Shown here: one piece after another, positions 52,045-61,577 of the stretch
Position numbering within the stretch: position 1 is the first letter of the stretch
Layout: the number at the start of each line of letters is the position of its first letter
Assembly (NCBI GenBank): GCA_038521865.1
Contig: JBCBKO010000002.1
Location: forward strand, 310,001-374,000
DNA: 64,000 nt
Source of the DNA: CALBPI01 sp038521865
GTDB lineage: Bacteria > Pseudomonadota > Gammaproteobacteria > Steroidobacterales > Woeseiaceae
Direction: 5' to 3'
Position numbers and translations under genes: made by a program
Notes under the pieces: model-generated
Databases searched by the model: none
Told to the model about the DNA's origin: nothing
What the model saw: only the letters and a program-made list of their open reading frames with translations

Positions 52045-53727
52045 CTATCGCGGCAAGTCGGCCAATCGCTCTCGCTGCCAAAGGTCGACGATCTCATCGT
52101 TAAGACCGGTCATCTCCCAGCGAATCAATGACAGTGGTAGTCGTCCTGCTGCCATGAACGCATCGTGGAATTCACGGAGATTGAAGTCGTCTTTCAGCTG
52201 ACGTTTGCGGTCACCGAGCAGGCGCTGCATTTGGAGCATGCCGATGGTATATCCCAATCCATAACCTGGGGGGCGACGCAGGTAAATCTCCGCATCGACG
52301 CGCGCGACGTCCTCATCGAGATAGGGCACACGCTCCTGCCACCACGACACCGCTTCTGCGACCGTCATCTGGTTCGTCTGTAGCCACACGTCCGCAGGCA
52401 CCCGAGCAGCGCGAAAGATACCAAAGATAAAGATCAACTCACGGGTGCGCGGGGACATATCCAGTCCGGCTTGCAGCATGCCTTCCTCGAGATATACCGC
52501 CCAGCCTTCCGCACGCGCACCACTCGTAAGCCGACCCCGGATGGGGTGGGGATTATTCTGCTCGATCAGACCGTCAAATCGGTGACCCGGGATAACCGCG
52601 TGCAAGTGGTCTGGCGTGGGATTTCGAAACTGTACCTGCTCCCAAAAATTAGGACCATTCGGTCTTACGATCCATGGCGCATTGGTGGCGAGGTCGCCGA
52701 CGTAGTCCGGCACCGTGATGATTTCATCATCCACGAGAAACGCACGAATCTGCCGATCAGTCTCATCAATCCGTCGTTGGTACTCTTCAGCCGATTCGCT
52801 CAGCTCAAGCAACGGCTCATTGCGGTTGCGATGTTGTTCAAGACCATAGACCGCCCACAACCGATCCAACTCTCGAAGCCCCAGTACAACGATGTCTTCG
52901 GTGTCGTACGGCATCAGCTTGACGTGCTTGAGGTACCAATTGAAATGCGCTTTACCAACGCCTGCGTCCGCATTCATCGTCGGACGATGCTCAAGCAGCC
53001 ACTCGTTGAATTGCGCCACCGCATCTCGCGTGCTCTCGATGTCTTGCACGAGCTCCGGCTGAGCAACTTCCGCTCTCGCCAAGAAATCCTCATACCAACC
53101 GAGCACGCCGGCGGGTGGTGTCGCTCGGTAAGGGTAGCCATGGCCAACCCCATCCGCGTTCGTCAGATTGTGCAAAGCGAGATCGGCATAATCCGCCGCG
53201 ACATCATTCAGATTCTCTCGAGCCTGTTCGGCCAGCAGGACGATTGCGGCAAGACGCGTTCTGAGGACACTGGTGGCGTCAGCATCGAGGGGGAGATCGG
53301 TGAAAGTGACACGCAACATCCGGTCGACATAGAAGCCTGGGTCGCGCGCCCACGGCCTCGATACCGAGAGAAGAAATTCTTGCTGATCCAACCGAGATCG
53401 AACAGCAAGGTACTCGACCTGTTCTGATATTGGCCAATCGTCCGCATTGATCGCATCGAATCGCTGCTGGAAGGCCTCCATGGTTGCACGCCGCTCCGCG
53501 ACAGAATCCGACCCGTAATCGGGATAGAGCTTGGCGGCCGCACCTGCTATGTCTCGATTGGGCACCGCTCGCCGTGCCCGGTTTTCGTCCTGCCAGAGCA
53601 AGAAGTCATCGTAGAGGGATGTCAGCCTGTCATAGCCATCCGCCTGGGCCCACGTAGCGTTTGGAAAGCCAACCAGTACAGCGGTGATCGCAACAAGCGA
53701 CAACGAACGAACAAACACACGGCACAT
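52045..53727 (-). CDS. DUF885-family protein lacking the catalytic Glu
   Basis: A 560-residue exported DUF885 relative (signal MCRVFVRSLSLVAITAVLVGF...TWA). Where the other two copies in the window read HEGWPGH and HELLPGH, this one reads HLHAVIPGHRF: His376 and the last His are kept but the Glu is Ala377. GARAEGWAVYLEEGM keeps the third-ligand Glu, so a metal may still bind, but classic general-base catalysis would fail. It may be a pseudoenzyme or use another residue. The frame is intact and codon use looks normal, so it is under selection. Confidence 0.85.
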   Translation of the reverse strand: MCRVFVRSLSLVAITAVLVGFPNATWAQADGYDRLTSLYDDFLLWQDENRARRAVPNRDIAGAAAKLYPDYGSDSVAERRATMEAFQQRFDAINADDWPISEQVEYLAVRSRLDQQEFLLSVSRPWARDPGFYVDRMLRVTFTDLPLDADATSVLRTRLAAIVLLAEQARENLNDVAADYADLALHNLTNADGVGHGYPYRATPPAGVLGWYEDFLARAEVAQPELVQDIESTRDAVAQFNEWLLEHRPTMNADAGVGKAHFNWYLKHVKLMPYDTEDIVVLGLRELDRLWAVYGLEQHRNRNEPLLELSESAEEYQRRIDETDRQIRAFLVDDEIITVPDYVGDLATNAPWIVRPNGPNFWEQVQFRNPTPDHLHAVIPGHRFDGLIEQNNPHPIRGRLTSGARAEGWAVYLEEGMLQAGLDMSPRTRELIFIFGIFRAARVPADVWLQTNQMTVAEAVSWWQERVPYLDEDVARVDAEIYLRRPPGYGLGYTIGMLQMQRLLGDRKRQLKDDFNLREFHDAFMAAGRLPLSLIRWEMTGLNDEIVDLWQRERLADLPR

Positions 53728-53911
53728 GAGGCGCTCCCCCTTGATGAGCTATCGCCAAGTGTAGCGAAACTGTGGCGTGACCGCGTCCACAGGTCACGAA
53801 TACCAGCCCTGCGTCACTCGCGAATCTGTGATCTGTTCGTTTGACAGAATCCGCTGAAATCCTTGTACTCGCAACCACTGTGCGCAACGCGTTGGAATAG
53901 CGAGAACATCT

Positions 53912-54895
53912 GTGAAACGGCTTATCCTTGGGGCAGCAGCGCTGTCTGTCATCGGCTACTTCGGCACCAAGTTTTATATCAACTACAAAACCACGGAAGC
54001 GGTTGATCAAGCGATCACACTGATGCGCCCGTTTGCCAGTGTTGAATACGCGAGCGTCAGTAGCTCCATGACGGGTGAGCTGTCTGTCGACAAGATCTCG
54101 GTTGGTATCCCGGGGTTTAAGGACCGGGTCGAACTCGATTCGGTGGGCATCAAACTGCCAACGTTCTTTGACCTCTTGAAGTTACACAACATCGGGCCGC
54201 AAACGCTGACCTCCAGTGATTTCCCCGACAGCATCCAGGTTTTCGTTGACGGAGTCGTTGTCGATACCGGAACAGACTACATGATGAAGTTTTTCCGCGA
54301 AGCGGAGCTGGAAGCAGCCGAGGCCTATGGCGGCCAGCTGCCAACTCGGGAGGAAGACCCTCTCGGCCACTGCCTAAACCGCTTCGGATACTCAAGCAAG
54401 GACCTTCTGGAGCTCGGCATGGACCGCATGGTGGTGTCTTTCAGCTATGGTGTCGAGCAACTACAGGACGAATTGGCCCTCACCCTATCTGTACTGGTCG
54501 AGGACTTCTACTCGGCTGACGTAGACGTTCGTGTACGCGGCGGCATTGGTGAACTCGCAAGAATCGGTGCAGACCGTGCGGTACTGACCGGCTTTGAAGT
54601 TGTTGCTGAAGACCTCTCAGCTTCCGAGCGCGCATTCGCCCGCTGCGAGGCCCTCGGCGTCGATCGCGCCACTGCGAAAGAGGGCATGCTCACGCAACTG
54701 ATCGAGGACCTCGAAGACATCGGATTTATCCCGGACGATCGACTTATTGAACCGCTACGAGCAGGCATCCAGGCAGAGCATCAACACGCTCGTGTCACCG
54801 GTAATCCACCGCAGCCTGTCAGCTTCGGCAAGATCGATCTCTACAACCCTTCCGATATGCCCGCGCTGCTGGGCGTCGACTTACAGACCTGGTAG
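53912..54895 (+). CDS. Hypothetical single-helix membrane protein
   Basis: A 327-residue protein of unknown family. One N-terminal helix or signal anchor (LILGAAALSVIGYFGTKFYI) precedes a soluble domain that begins with beta strands (VEYASVSSSMTGELSVDKISVGIPG), a little like lipid-transfer or DUF945-type domains, and ends with an acidic helical part. Only two Cys, no catalytic pattern. GTG 53912 has a weak GAGAA. It ends 10 nt before the convergent GH16 gene. Confidence 0.65.
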   Translation: MKRLILGAAALSVIGYFGTKFYINYKTTEAVDQAITLMRPFASVEYASVSSSMTGELSVDKISVGIPGFKDRVELDSVGIKLPTFFDLLKLHNIGPQTLTSSDFPDSIQVFVDGVVVDTGTDYMMKFFREAELEAAEAYGGQLPTREEDPLGHCLNRFGYSSKDLLELGMDRMVVSFSYGVEQLQDELALTLSVLVEDFYSADVDVRVRGGIGELARIGADRAVLTGFEVVAEDLSASERAFARCEALGVDRATAKEGMLTQLIEDLEDIGFIPDDRLIEPLRAGIQAEHQHARVTGNPPQPVSFGKIDLYNPSDMPALLGVDLQTW

Positions 54896-54905
54896 TCGAC
54901 TCGCG

Positions 54906-56222
54906 TCAGATCTCACGCTCATAAATACGGACGAAGTCGACCCACATCTTCTGCGGTAACACGCTGTCGTCCGTTGGCCCCCCTGCTGATCCCCAAACGC
55001 CGCCGACCGCAATATTGATGATCAGATGGAACGGATGGTCATATGGCCATGCCTCCCAGCCGGTACCCTCGTTCGTGTAACTGAAGTACAGCGTGTCATC
55101 AACGAAGATGTCGATGCGCTCCGGTGACCACTCGAGCGCGTACACATGAAACTCATTGTCGACGGTTGAATCGAGGATACGTCCCTTACGCTGCTCCCAG
55201 TTGACCCAGTAATAGGCGCGGTTGTGCACAGTGCCGTGGACATGCCCCATCTGATAGCCCACGTGTTCGAGAATGTCGATCTCACCGGAGTTCGGCCACG
55301 CATCACAGGTCTCACTCCCCTGCCAGTCCTCACCAGGTTCGCAGGTCGTCGAATACTTGTAAGGATCGGACGGTAGCATCCAAATGGCGGGCCAGGTCCC
55401 CTGGCCACACGGCACCTTGGCTCGCACTTCGAACCTACCGTAAAGAAAGTCACCTTTACCTGCAGTGTGGATACGACCGGAAGTGTATTGCGCGCCCTCA
55501 TAGTCCTCGCGGTGTGCTTCGATCACCAGCATGCCGTCTTCGACTCGTACGTTCCGCTCTCGATCGGTGTAGTACTGGTCTTCATTATTGACCTTGCGTG
55601 GCTGCCAGATGTCGTGCGTCCACTTTGAGGGGTCAGGCGCCCCCTCATAGTCGAACTCATCACTCCACTTGAGCTTCCAGTTGGCGTCACGCGTTTGCCG
55701 CTCGCGAACAACCACGGCGCTCAGGATCGGCTCGCCACGTTTCGGCTCAAAGCGCACCTCCAGCTTTCCGTCAGTCACCGGCACCGCTGCCGTTGCCACA
55801 GTCAATGCCGAGATCACCTTGCCGTCGCGCCAAGCCATCACATCGAGGTCTTCGATTCGGCGCTCACCGTTGACGAGCACGTCAAAAATACGCTCACCGC
55901 CGCTGATGTCGTTCGGCTCTGCGAAATGCAAGATGACGTCGTAACTGCCATTCGGCAGCGTGTGGTCAACACGGATGTCGCCTTCCCGATAGTTTTGGTA
56001 GAGCGTTGGGTCCTGCGAGCCTTTGATCGTCTCGATAGATCCAACCTCACCACCGGTAACACCGGATTCGGCCGAATAAGTGATGCCGTCGCTGGATTGA
56101 TACGCTGATCCGGCGACGTTCGTCGCCCAGACTACGCCTGGTGATTGCTGTTGCGCTGCCATGCTGTCCCCGTGCAGGCCGCCGCCCAGTGCTGCGACCC
56201 AGATAATCAGAACTCGTTTCAT
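54906..56222 (-). CDS. Malectin-domain + GH16 endo-beta-glucanase, exported
   Basis: A 438-residue secreted glycosidase. ATG 56222 opens a signal peptide (MKRVLIIWVAALGGGLHG...MAA). Residues about 30-155 are a malectin-like carbohydrate-binding domain (YQNYREGDIRVDHTLPNGSY; LHFAEPND; RIFDVLVNGE). Residues about 170-438 are GH16: the catalytic core is SGEIDILEHVG (nucleophile and acid/base Glu around Asp), with WSDEFDYEG and FHLIINIAVGG as fold marks. Likely substrates are laminarin-type beta-1,3-glucans. A palindrome sits at the promoter. The malectin-GH16 combination is typical of marine polysaccharide degraders. Confidence 0.92.
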   Translation of the reverse strand: MKRVLIIWVAALGGGLHGDSMAAQQQSPGVVWATNVAGSAYQSSDGITYSAESGVTGGEVGSIETIKGSQDPTLYQNYREGDIRVDHTLPNGSYDVILHFAEPNDISGGERIFDVLVNGERRIEDLDVMAWRDGKVISALTVATAAVPVTDGKLEVRFEPKRGEPILSAVVVRERQTRDANWKLKWSDEFDYEGAPDPSKWTHDIWQPRKVNNEDQYYTDRERNVRVEDGMLVIEAHREDYEGAQYTSGRIHTAGKGDFLYGRFEVRAKVPCGQGTWPAIWMLPSDPYKYSTTCEPGEDWQGSETCDAWPNSGEIDILEHVGYQMGHVHGTVHNRAYYWVNWEQRKGRILDSTVDNEFHVYALEWSPERIDIFVDDTLYFSYTNEGTGWEAWPYDHPFHLIINIAVGGVWGSAGGPTDDSVLPQKMWVDFVRIYEREI

Positions 56223-56256
56223 TTGTGACCAACCCTCCCCCTTGGGTTTGTTGTGC

Positions 56257-56287
56257 ATTGTAAAGGAAGAAATGACAGGGCTGTCAT
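56257..56287 (-). promoter_or_regulatory. Predicted promoter of the GH16 gene
   Basis: Minus strand: -35 ATGACA (56287-56282), 19-nt spacer, -10 TACAAT (56262-56257). The leader to ATG 56222 would be about 28 nt. Confidence 0.4.
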
Positions 56288-56289
56288 TT
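56270..56289. promoter_or_regulatory. 20-bp palindrome over the GH16 -35 region
   Basis: AAATGACAG-GG-CTGTCATTT: perfect 9-bp arms around two bases. Located in the divergent region between GH16 and cheA, covering the predicted -35 of the glucanase gene; probable operator of a sugar-responsive regulator. Confidence 0.55.
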
Positions 56290-56406
56290 GCGACAGAATC
56301 GGAAAAGCCGAACAGCTCTACAGGCACACCTTAGACGACCAACAAAGTTGTAAAGCTTTGACAGCAACGGCCGCTCCCTCAATGACGGCCATCTACGGGA
56401 GTTGAG

Positions 56407-58464
56407 ATGAGCATCGATATTGATATCGACGAGATCACTGAGGTTTTCATTGAGGAGAGCCTCGAAGGTCTCGACATCATGGAGCATGGACTGCTGAACC
56501 TGGATATCGGGGCCGCAGATCCAGAAACGATGAATGCGATTTTCCGCGCCGCGCACTCTATAAAAGGGGGCGGAGCGACGTTCGGGTTCACTGAAATCTC
56601 AGAATTTGCACACGATCTCGAAACGCTGCTTGATGAGATGCGCCAGGGTGAACGCCCGGTAACCCGCGAGGGAGTGGATCTCACATTGCAGTCGGTCGAT
56701 TGCCTGCGTGCGATGATTCGCGCGCTCGCCACGGGTGAAGATCTTTCCGGCGAAGCAGCGACGTTGCGTGCAGCACTCGCCGCGATGTTGGCCGACGGCA
56801 ACAATGTAGGCGTCGCATCGGCCGACGCACCAGCGGCGACGTCCGCCGAACCTGCGAAAGCGCCGATAATCGGGTGGACCATCTCGTTCACACCGAAACC
56901 GGAATTATTTGTTCACGGTAACGACCCTGCCGCCATTTTCGCCGAGCTGCAGCGCATCAGCGGTACTGAGATCACCTGCGCAGGATTTGATGAAGTCGAC
57001 TTCGAGTCACTGGATCCCACTCGCTGCGCGTTGCGATGGGACATCGTGCTGTACGACGGTGTCGAGCGTGAGCAAATCGACGAAGTATTCAGCTGGGCGA
57101 TCGATGACTGCGAGCTGATTATTGAACCGGTCCTCGGCGAAGTACCCACACCGGTCGCACCCGTTCCCAGCACCGAGCCCGCAGCTGTTGCGCCGACCCC
57201 GGCAGCAGACAAGCCTGCTGCTACCAGCGCTCCGAAAGCCAAGGCGAAAGGCTCAGGCGGTGAATCGAGTTCGATCCGCGTCAACATCGACAAGGTCGAT
57301 AATCTCATCAACCTCGTCGGCGAGCTCGTCATCACACAATCTATGTTGAGCCGCTTCAATGGTGACTTTGACTTCACGCAGTTGCCCGCATTGCGCGAGG
57401 GACTTGCACAGTTGTCACGCAATACGCGAGAGCTGCAAGACAGCGTCATGGCGATCCGCATGCTACCGATCAGCTTTGCCTTCGCACGTTTCCCGCGTCT
57501 GGTTCGCGACACCGGAAACGCCCTTGGCAAGATGGTTGACCTGCAGGTTGTCGGCGAAGGTACCGAGCTCGATAAGACCGTACTCGAGAAGATCGGTGAT
57601 CCTCTGGTTCACCTGGTACGCAACTCACTAGACCACGGTCTCGAGACACCCGAAGAACGTGTCGCCGCGGGTAAGCCGGAGACCGGCGTGCTCCAACTTC
57701 GTGCTTATCACGAAGGCGGCAACATCGTTATCGAGGTTTCCGACGACGGCGCCGGCATCAACTCAGACAAGGTGCTCGAGAAGGCTATCGAACGTGGTGT
57801 CGTCAGTGCCGAGGAACAACTCAGCGAAGAGCGCATCATCAACTTGATATTCATGCCTGGATTCTCAACGGCGGATCAAGTGAGTGACCTCTCGGGCCGC
57901 GGCGTCGGCATGGATGTGGTGCGACGTAACATCGCAGACCTTGGCGGTCATGTCTCTGTGAAATCGGAACGCGGTGTTGGTAGCACTTTCACGATTCGCT
58001 TGCCGCTCACGCTCGCGATTCTCGACGGCCAGCTGGTACGTGTAGGGCAGGAATCCTACATCGTACCGCTTGTTTCAATCGTAGAGACCATTCAGTCAGG
58101 CAACGAGAACATCTCCCAGGTCGCGGGTGAGTCGGAGTTGTTCAGACTGCGCGACGAATACCTCCCCGTACTTCGTCTGCACGAACTATTCGGTATCGAG
58201 GCAGACAGCACCGAAATCGACGACGGGCTACTTGTGGTTGCTGAAGCCAATGGTCAGCGCGTCGGCATTTTTGTCGATGACCTGCAGGAGCAGCAACAAG
58301 TCGTTATCAAGAGTCTCGAATCGAATTTCCGACAAACCGCCGGCATTTCGGGCGCCACTATTCTCGGCGACGGTACCGTCGCCCTGATCGTGGATGTCCC
58401 GGGACTTATCCAATTGTTTTTTGATCGCATTGCAGAACAGCGCCGTCACGAAGCGGTCGCTTGA
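56407..58464 (+). CDS. cheA: Chemotaxis histidine kinase CheA
   Basis: A 685-residue signalling kinase. Hpt domain with phospho-accepting His50 (IFRAAHSIKGGGATFGF); an extra about 100-residue domain (about 160-245) resembling the second module of long CheA proteins; a Pro/Ala linker; dimerisation P3 (IRVNIDKVDNLINLVGELVI); ATPase with HLVRNSLDHGLETPEER, DDGAGIN, and FMPGFSTADQVSDLSGRGVGMDVV; and a CheW-like P5 at the C-terminus. ATG 56407 follows GGGAG. First gene of the chemosensory operon. Confidence 0.96.
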   Translation: MSIDIDIDEITEVFIEESLEGLDIMEHGLLNLDIGAADPETMNAIFRAAHSIKGGGATFGFTEISEFAHDLETLLDEMRQGERPVTREGVDLTLQSVDCLRAMIRALATGEDLSGEAATLRAALAAMLADGNNVGVASADAPAATSAEPAKAPIIGWTISFTPKPELFVHGNDPAAIFAELQRISGTEITCAGFDEVDFESLDPTRCALRWDIVLYDGVEREQIDEVFSWAIDDCELIIEPVLGEVPTPVAPVPSTEPAAVAPTPAADKPAATSAPKAKAKGSGGESSSIRVNIDKVDNLINLVGELVITQSMLSRFNGDFDFTQLPALREGLAQLSRNTRELQDSVMAIRMLPISFAFARFPRLVRDTGNALGKMVDLQVVGEGTELDKTVLEKIGDPLVHLVRNSLDHGLETPEERVAAGKPETGVLQLRAYHEGGNIVIEVSDDGAGINSDKVLEKAIERGVVSAEEQLSEERIINLIFMPGFSTADQVSDLSGRGVGMDVVRRNIADLGGHVSVKSERGVGSTFTIRLPLTLAILDGQLVRVGQESYIVPLVSIVETIQSGNENISQVAGESELFRLRDEYLPVLRLHELFGIEADSTEIDDGLLVVAEANGQRVGIFVDDLQEQQQVVIKSLESNFRQTAGISGATILGDGTVALIVDVPGLIQLFFDRIAEQRRHEAVA

Positions 58465-58484
58465 ATATCACCCAGAGGAACGTC

Positions 58485-59006
58485 ATGGCAACTGAAGTAA
58501 ATAATGATCCGCTCGATCGCGAGTACGGCACCGGTGCGGCTGGTCAATACCTGACCTTCATGCTCGCGGGTGAGGAATACGGAGTTGAGATTCTGAAAGT
58601 CCAGGAAATCAAAGGGTGGGATCGCGCCACGCCAATCCCAAATGCGCCAGAGTACGTTCTTGGCGTATTGAATCTGCGGGGCGCCGTGGTACCGATTATC
58701 GACCTGCGCTGCCGCTTTGGCATCGAGCAGGTGCCTTATGGACCGACCACAGTTGTGATCGTCGTGAAGATGCAATCGGAGGAACAGGAGCGGACTGTTG
58801 GTGTGGTTGTTGATGGTGTTGCCGATGTGTATCGACTCGAAGACTCCGATATTCAACCACCGCCTGAGATGGGCGATTCCGCACACACTGAATTCGTCGG
58901 TGGATTGGCGACAGTGGAAGACAAGATGGTCATCCTGCTGGAGGTCGATCGCCTGATCGACTTCAAGGACATGCAACCCGTGAGCGCGCAAGCTAGCGCC
59001 GCCTGA
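58485..59006 (+). CDS. cheW: Chemotaxis coupling protein CheW
   Basis: A 173-residue adaptor linking receptor and CheA. YLTFMLAGEEYGVEILKVQEI and PIPNAPEYVLGVLNLRGAVVPIIDLR (in parts) are the family core; VVVDGVADVYRLEDSDIQPPP follows. ATG 58485 has GAGGAA upstream; a frame nine codons longer overlaps cheA. The spacing implies cotranscription. Confidence 0.95.
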   Translation: MATEVNNDPLDREYGTGAAGQYLTFMLAGEEYGVEILKVQEIKGWDRATPIPNAPEYVLGVLNLRGAVVPIIDLRCRFGIEQVPYGPTTVVIVVKMQSEEQERTVGVVVDGVADVYRLEDSDIQPPPEMGDSAHTEFVGGLATVEDKMVILLEVDRLIDFKDMQPVSAQASAA

Positions 59007-59066
59007 CCCGAAAACCACAATAATCGTTGTCGGGGTGATGCTCGGCAGTTCAAGGAGAGAAGATAG

Positions 59067-61217
59067 ATGTTCGGCACTTCCCGCAAGGACCAGGCGAGAA
59101 TTGATGCACTGGAAGCTGAGCTCGCACGAGTGACGCAATCGCTGACCGAATCCAAGGCGCACAACAAAGCACTGGATGATCAGCTCAAAGCCTCTGGCGA
59201 CGCTATCGCAGCGGCTGAGCACGAGGCGACGCAAGCTCGCGCCGCAGCGCAAGATACAATGAATCAGATCGAGAAGTTCGGACAGCTCGCGCGTATTGTC
59301 GATGACTCGGAAGCGTCCTTCATGGTCGTGGATAAAGACTTTGTGATCACCTACGTCAATGACTCCACGATGAAACTGCTGCGCCGTTCCGCCAACGAGT
59401 TCCGAGTAATCTGGCCCGACTTTGATCCGGAAAAACTCGTGGGTAGTTGTATCGATCGGTTCCACAAAAACCCGTCGCACCAACGCGGCATGCTGGCCAC
59501 ACCCCTTGGCGCACCGCACAAGACCTCAATCAAGGTGGGACCGCTGACATTCGCATTACGGGTCACCTCAAGTTTCGATAATTCCGGCGAACACGTCGGC
59601 AGCACATTGGAGTGGGAGAACGTAACCGAAGAGCTTGCCAACCGCGAGCGCGATATTGATTACCGGTCGCAACTCGAGGCCGTTAGCAAAGCGCAAGAAG
59701 TCGTCGAATTCCAAATGGACGGCACCATCACCAAGGTCAACGATAACTTCTGCCACACGATGGGCTACACATCGACCGAAGTGGTCGGTGAAAACCATCG
59801 TATGTTCTATCCGGGCGACGAGAAAACAGGCGGCTCCTACACAGAAATGTGGGAGAAGCTGCGTCGCGGCGAATTTCTTTCCGGTGAGTTCCTTCGTGTT
59901 GGCAAGGGCGGCAAGGAGGTATGGATCCAGGCATCGTACAACCCGGTTCGCAACGAAGCGGGCGATATCGTCAAAGTCGTCAAGTTCGCAATTGATGTCA
60001 CCGCAGACAAACTGCGCCGGGAGATGACCGCCAAAGCGATGGACGAAGTGTCATCCGTCATGCGTCTCGTATCAGAAGGAAACCTTGATCAACGGATGGT
60101 CGGTGATTACACCGGTGAATTCGCCGACTTGCAGCATGCCTTGAACACGAGTCTTGAGACGATCGGTGAACATGTCATCAAGGAGGCCGTGCAAGTCATG
60201 ACCGCTATGGCAAATGGCGATCTCACCCAGCGCATGGAGAGCGGACTAACGGGGCGCTATGCAGACCTGGCGGCTTCAGTAAACGAAAGCCTCAACAACC
60301 TGTCGAACATCGTTGGAGAGATCAACCGCGTTGCCGAATCTGTCGATACCGGCTCATCCGAGATTTCCCAAGGCAATACCGACCTCAGCCGTCGCACAGA
60401 GCAGCAAGCTGCAAGCTTAGAAGAAACTGCTTCGAGTATGGAGCAGATGACTTCCACCGTGAAACAGAATGCGGAGAACGCAACGACAGCAAATCAGTTT
60501 GCCATCGACGCTCGAGACCAGGCCGAGCGTGGTGGAGCGGTGGTTCGGGATGCGATTCAAGCGATGGAGGAGATCAACGCGTCCAGCGCGAAGATCGCGG
60601 ATATCATTGGCGTTATCGATGAAATCGCATTTCAGACCAATTTGCTCGCGTTAAACGCGTCCGTCGAGGCTGCACGCGCCGGCGAACAGGGTCGCGGATT
60701 TGCCGTCGTCGCGAGTGAAGTGAGAAATCTCGCGGGAAGGAGTGCAACTGCGGCGCGTGAAATCAAGGATCTGATTCAGGACTCCGGAACCAAAGTGGAA
60801 GAAGGTTCGCGCCTGGTCAACGAGTCCGGCGAAACGCTATCCGAGATCGTTGCCGGCGTGAAACGTGTAACCGATATCGTCGGGGAAATTGCCGCTGCAA
60901 GCGCTGAGCAGGCTCAAGGGATCGAGCAAGTTAACTCTGCGATCACACAGATGGATGAGTTAACGCAGCAGAACGCCGCCCTAGTCGAAGAGGCTGCCGT
61001 AGCTAGCGAGTCCCTGAGTGAGCAAGCCCAGAGCATGACCGAGCTGATGAATCAGTTCGATGTCGGTGGCAATGCCATCAGCGCACCGATTACTACACCA
61101 GGCGGTCACGAGCGACGCTCAGCCTCTCGGCCATGGTCGGGCAACAAAGAGCCAGCAGTACCAGCGCCGGCACCAAAGGCAAACGGTACGGATGATCAGG
61201 TGTGGCAGGACTTCTGA
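59067..61217 (+). CDS. Soluble methyl-accepting chemotaxis protein with two PAS domains
   Basis: A 716-residue cytoplasmic receptor without membrane helices. N-terminal coiled coil (1-70), PAS 1 (about 75-190, DSEASFMVVDKDFVITYVND), PAS 2 (about 205-315, EFQMDGTITKVNDNF; GKGGKEVWIQASYNPV), HAMP-like segments, then the signalling hairpin with the invariant tip DEIAFQTNLLALNASVEAARA. The C-terminus ends VWQDF, which resembles the xWxxF tether for CheR/CheB. Sensing is likely of redox or an internal cofactor (PAS type); no haem or FAD Cys/His evident. Confidence 0.93.
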   Translation: MFGTSRKDQARIDALEAELARVTQSLTESKAHNKALDDQLKASGDAIAAAEHEATQARAAAQDTMNQIEKFGQLARIVDDSEASFMVVDKDFVITYVNDSTMKLLRRSANEFRVIWPDFDPEKLVGSCIDRFHKNPSHQRGMLATPLGAPHKTSIKVGPLTFALRVTSSFDNSGEHVGSTLEWENVTEELANRERDIDYRSQLEAVSKAQEVVEFQMDGTITKVNDNFCHTMGYTSTEVVGENHRMFYPGDEKTGGSYTEMWEKLRRGEFLSGEFLRVGKGGKEVWIQASYNPVRNEAGDIVKVVKFAIDVTADKLRREMTAKAMDEVSSVMRLVSEGNLDQRMVGDYTGEFADLQHALNTSLETIGEHVIKEAVQVMTAMANGDLTQRMESGLTGRYADLAASVNESLNNLSNIVGEINRVAESVDTGSSEISQGNTDLSRRTEQQAASLEETASSMEQMTSTVKQNAENATTANQFAIDARDQAERGGAVVRDAIQAMEEINASSAKIADIIGVIDEIAFQTNLLALNASVEAARAGEQGRGFAVVASEVRNLAGRSATAAREIKDLIQDSGTKVEEGSRLVNESGETLSEIVAGVKRVTDIVGEIAAASAEQAQGIEQVNSAITQMDELTQQNAALVEEAAVASESLSEQAQSMTELMNQFDVGGNAISAPITTPGGHERRSASRPWSGNKEPAVPAPAPKANGTDDQVWQDF

Positions 61218-61238
61218 GACAGAGCAAGGAACTGAAAC

Positions 61239-61577
61239 ATGGCAAAGCAGGATAGCGCGCCGGAAGGTCAAACCGTATACCTCCAGGAAGAGGTGGTCCT
61301 TGATGGTGTCAAAGCACTAAAAGAACAACTCAGCGAAGCTTCTGACGCAACGGAAGTGGTAATCGAAGCGAGCGATGCTCGATTCATCGATGCCGCCGGG
61401 TGGCAGTTGATTGTCGCGTTCTTCAAGTCGCGCGACGGTGTATCGTTCGTCAACGCAACTGAAAGCGTTCATCAACAGGCAGCAACACTCGGTATCGACA
61501 AAATCCTGCCTCTTGGCGAGGTCGCCCCACAGGCGCCGGAAGCCGACGAAGAGGACGATTTGTGTCCGGTGTTCTGA
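61239..61577 (+). CDS. STAS-domain protein
   Basis: A 112-residue single-domain STAS protein. The phosphorylation loop usually has a Ser/Thr in D-S/T-x-G; here it reads ARFIDAAGWQLIVAF with Ala, so anti-sigma-type phosphoregulation is not expected. ATG 61239 follows AAGGAA. It overlaps the cheR start by 16 nt and lies inside the chemotaxis operon; STAS genes occur in some alternative chemosensory clusters, with unknown function. Confidence 0.85.
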   Translation: MAKQDSAPEGQTVYLQEEVVLDGVKALKEQLSEASDATEVVIEASDARFIDAAGWQLIVAFFKSRDGVSFVNATESVHQQAATLGIDKILPLGEVAPQAPEADEEDDLCPVF

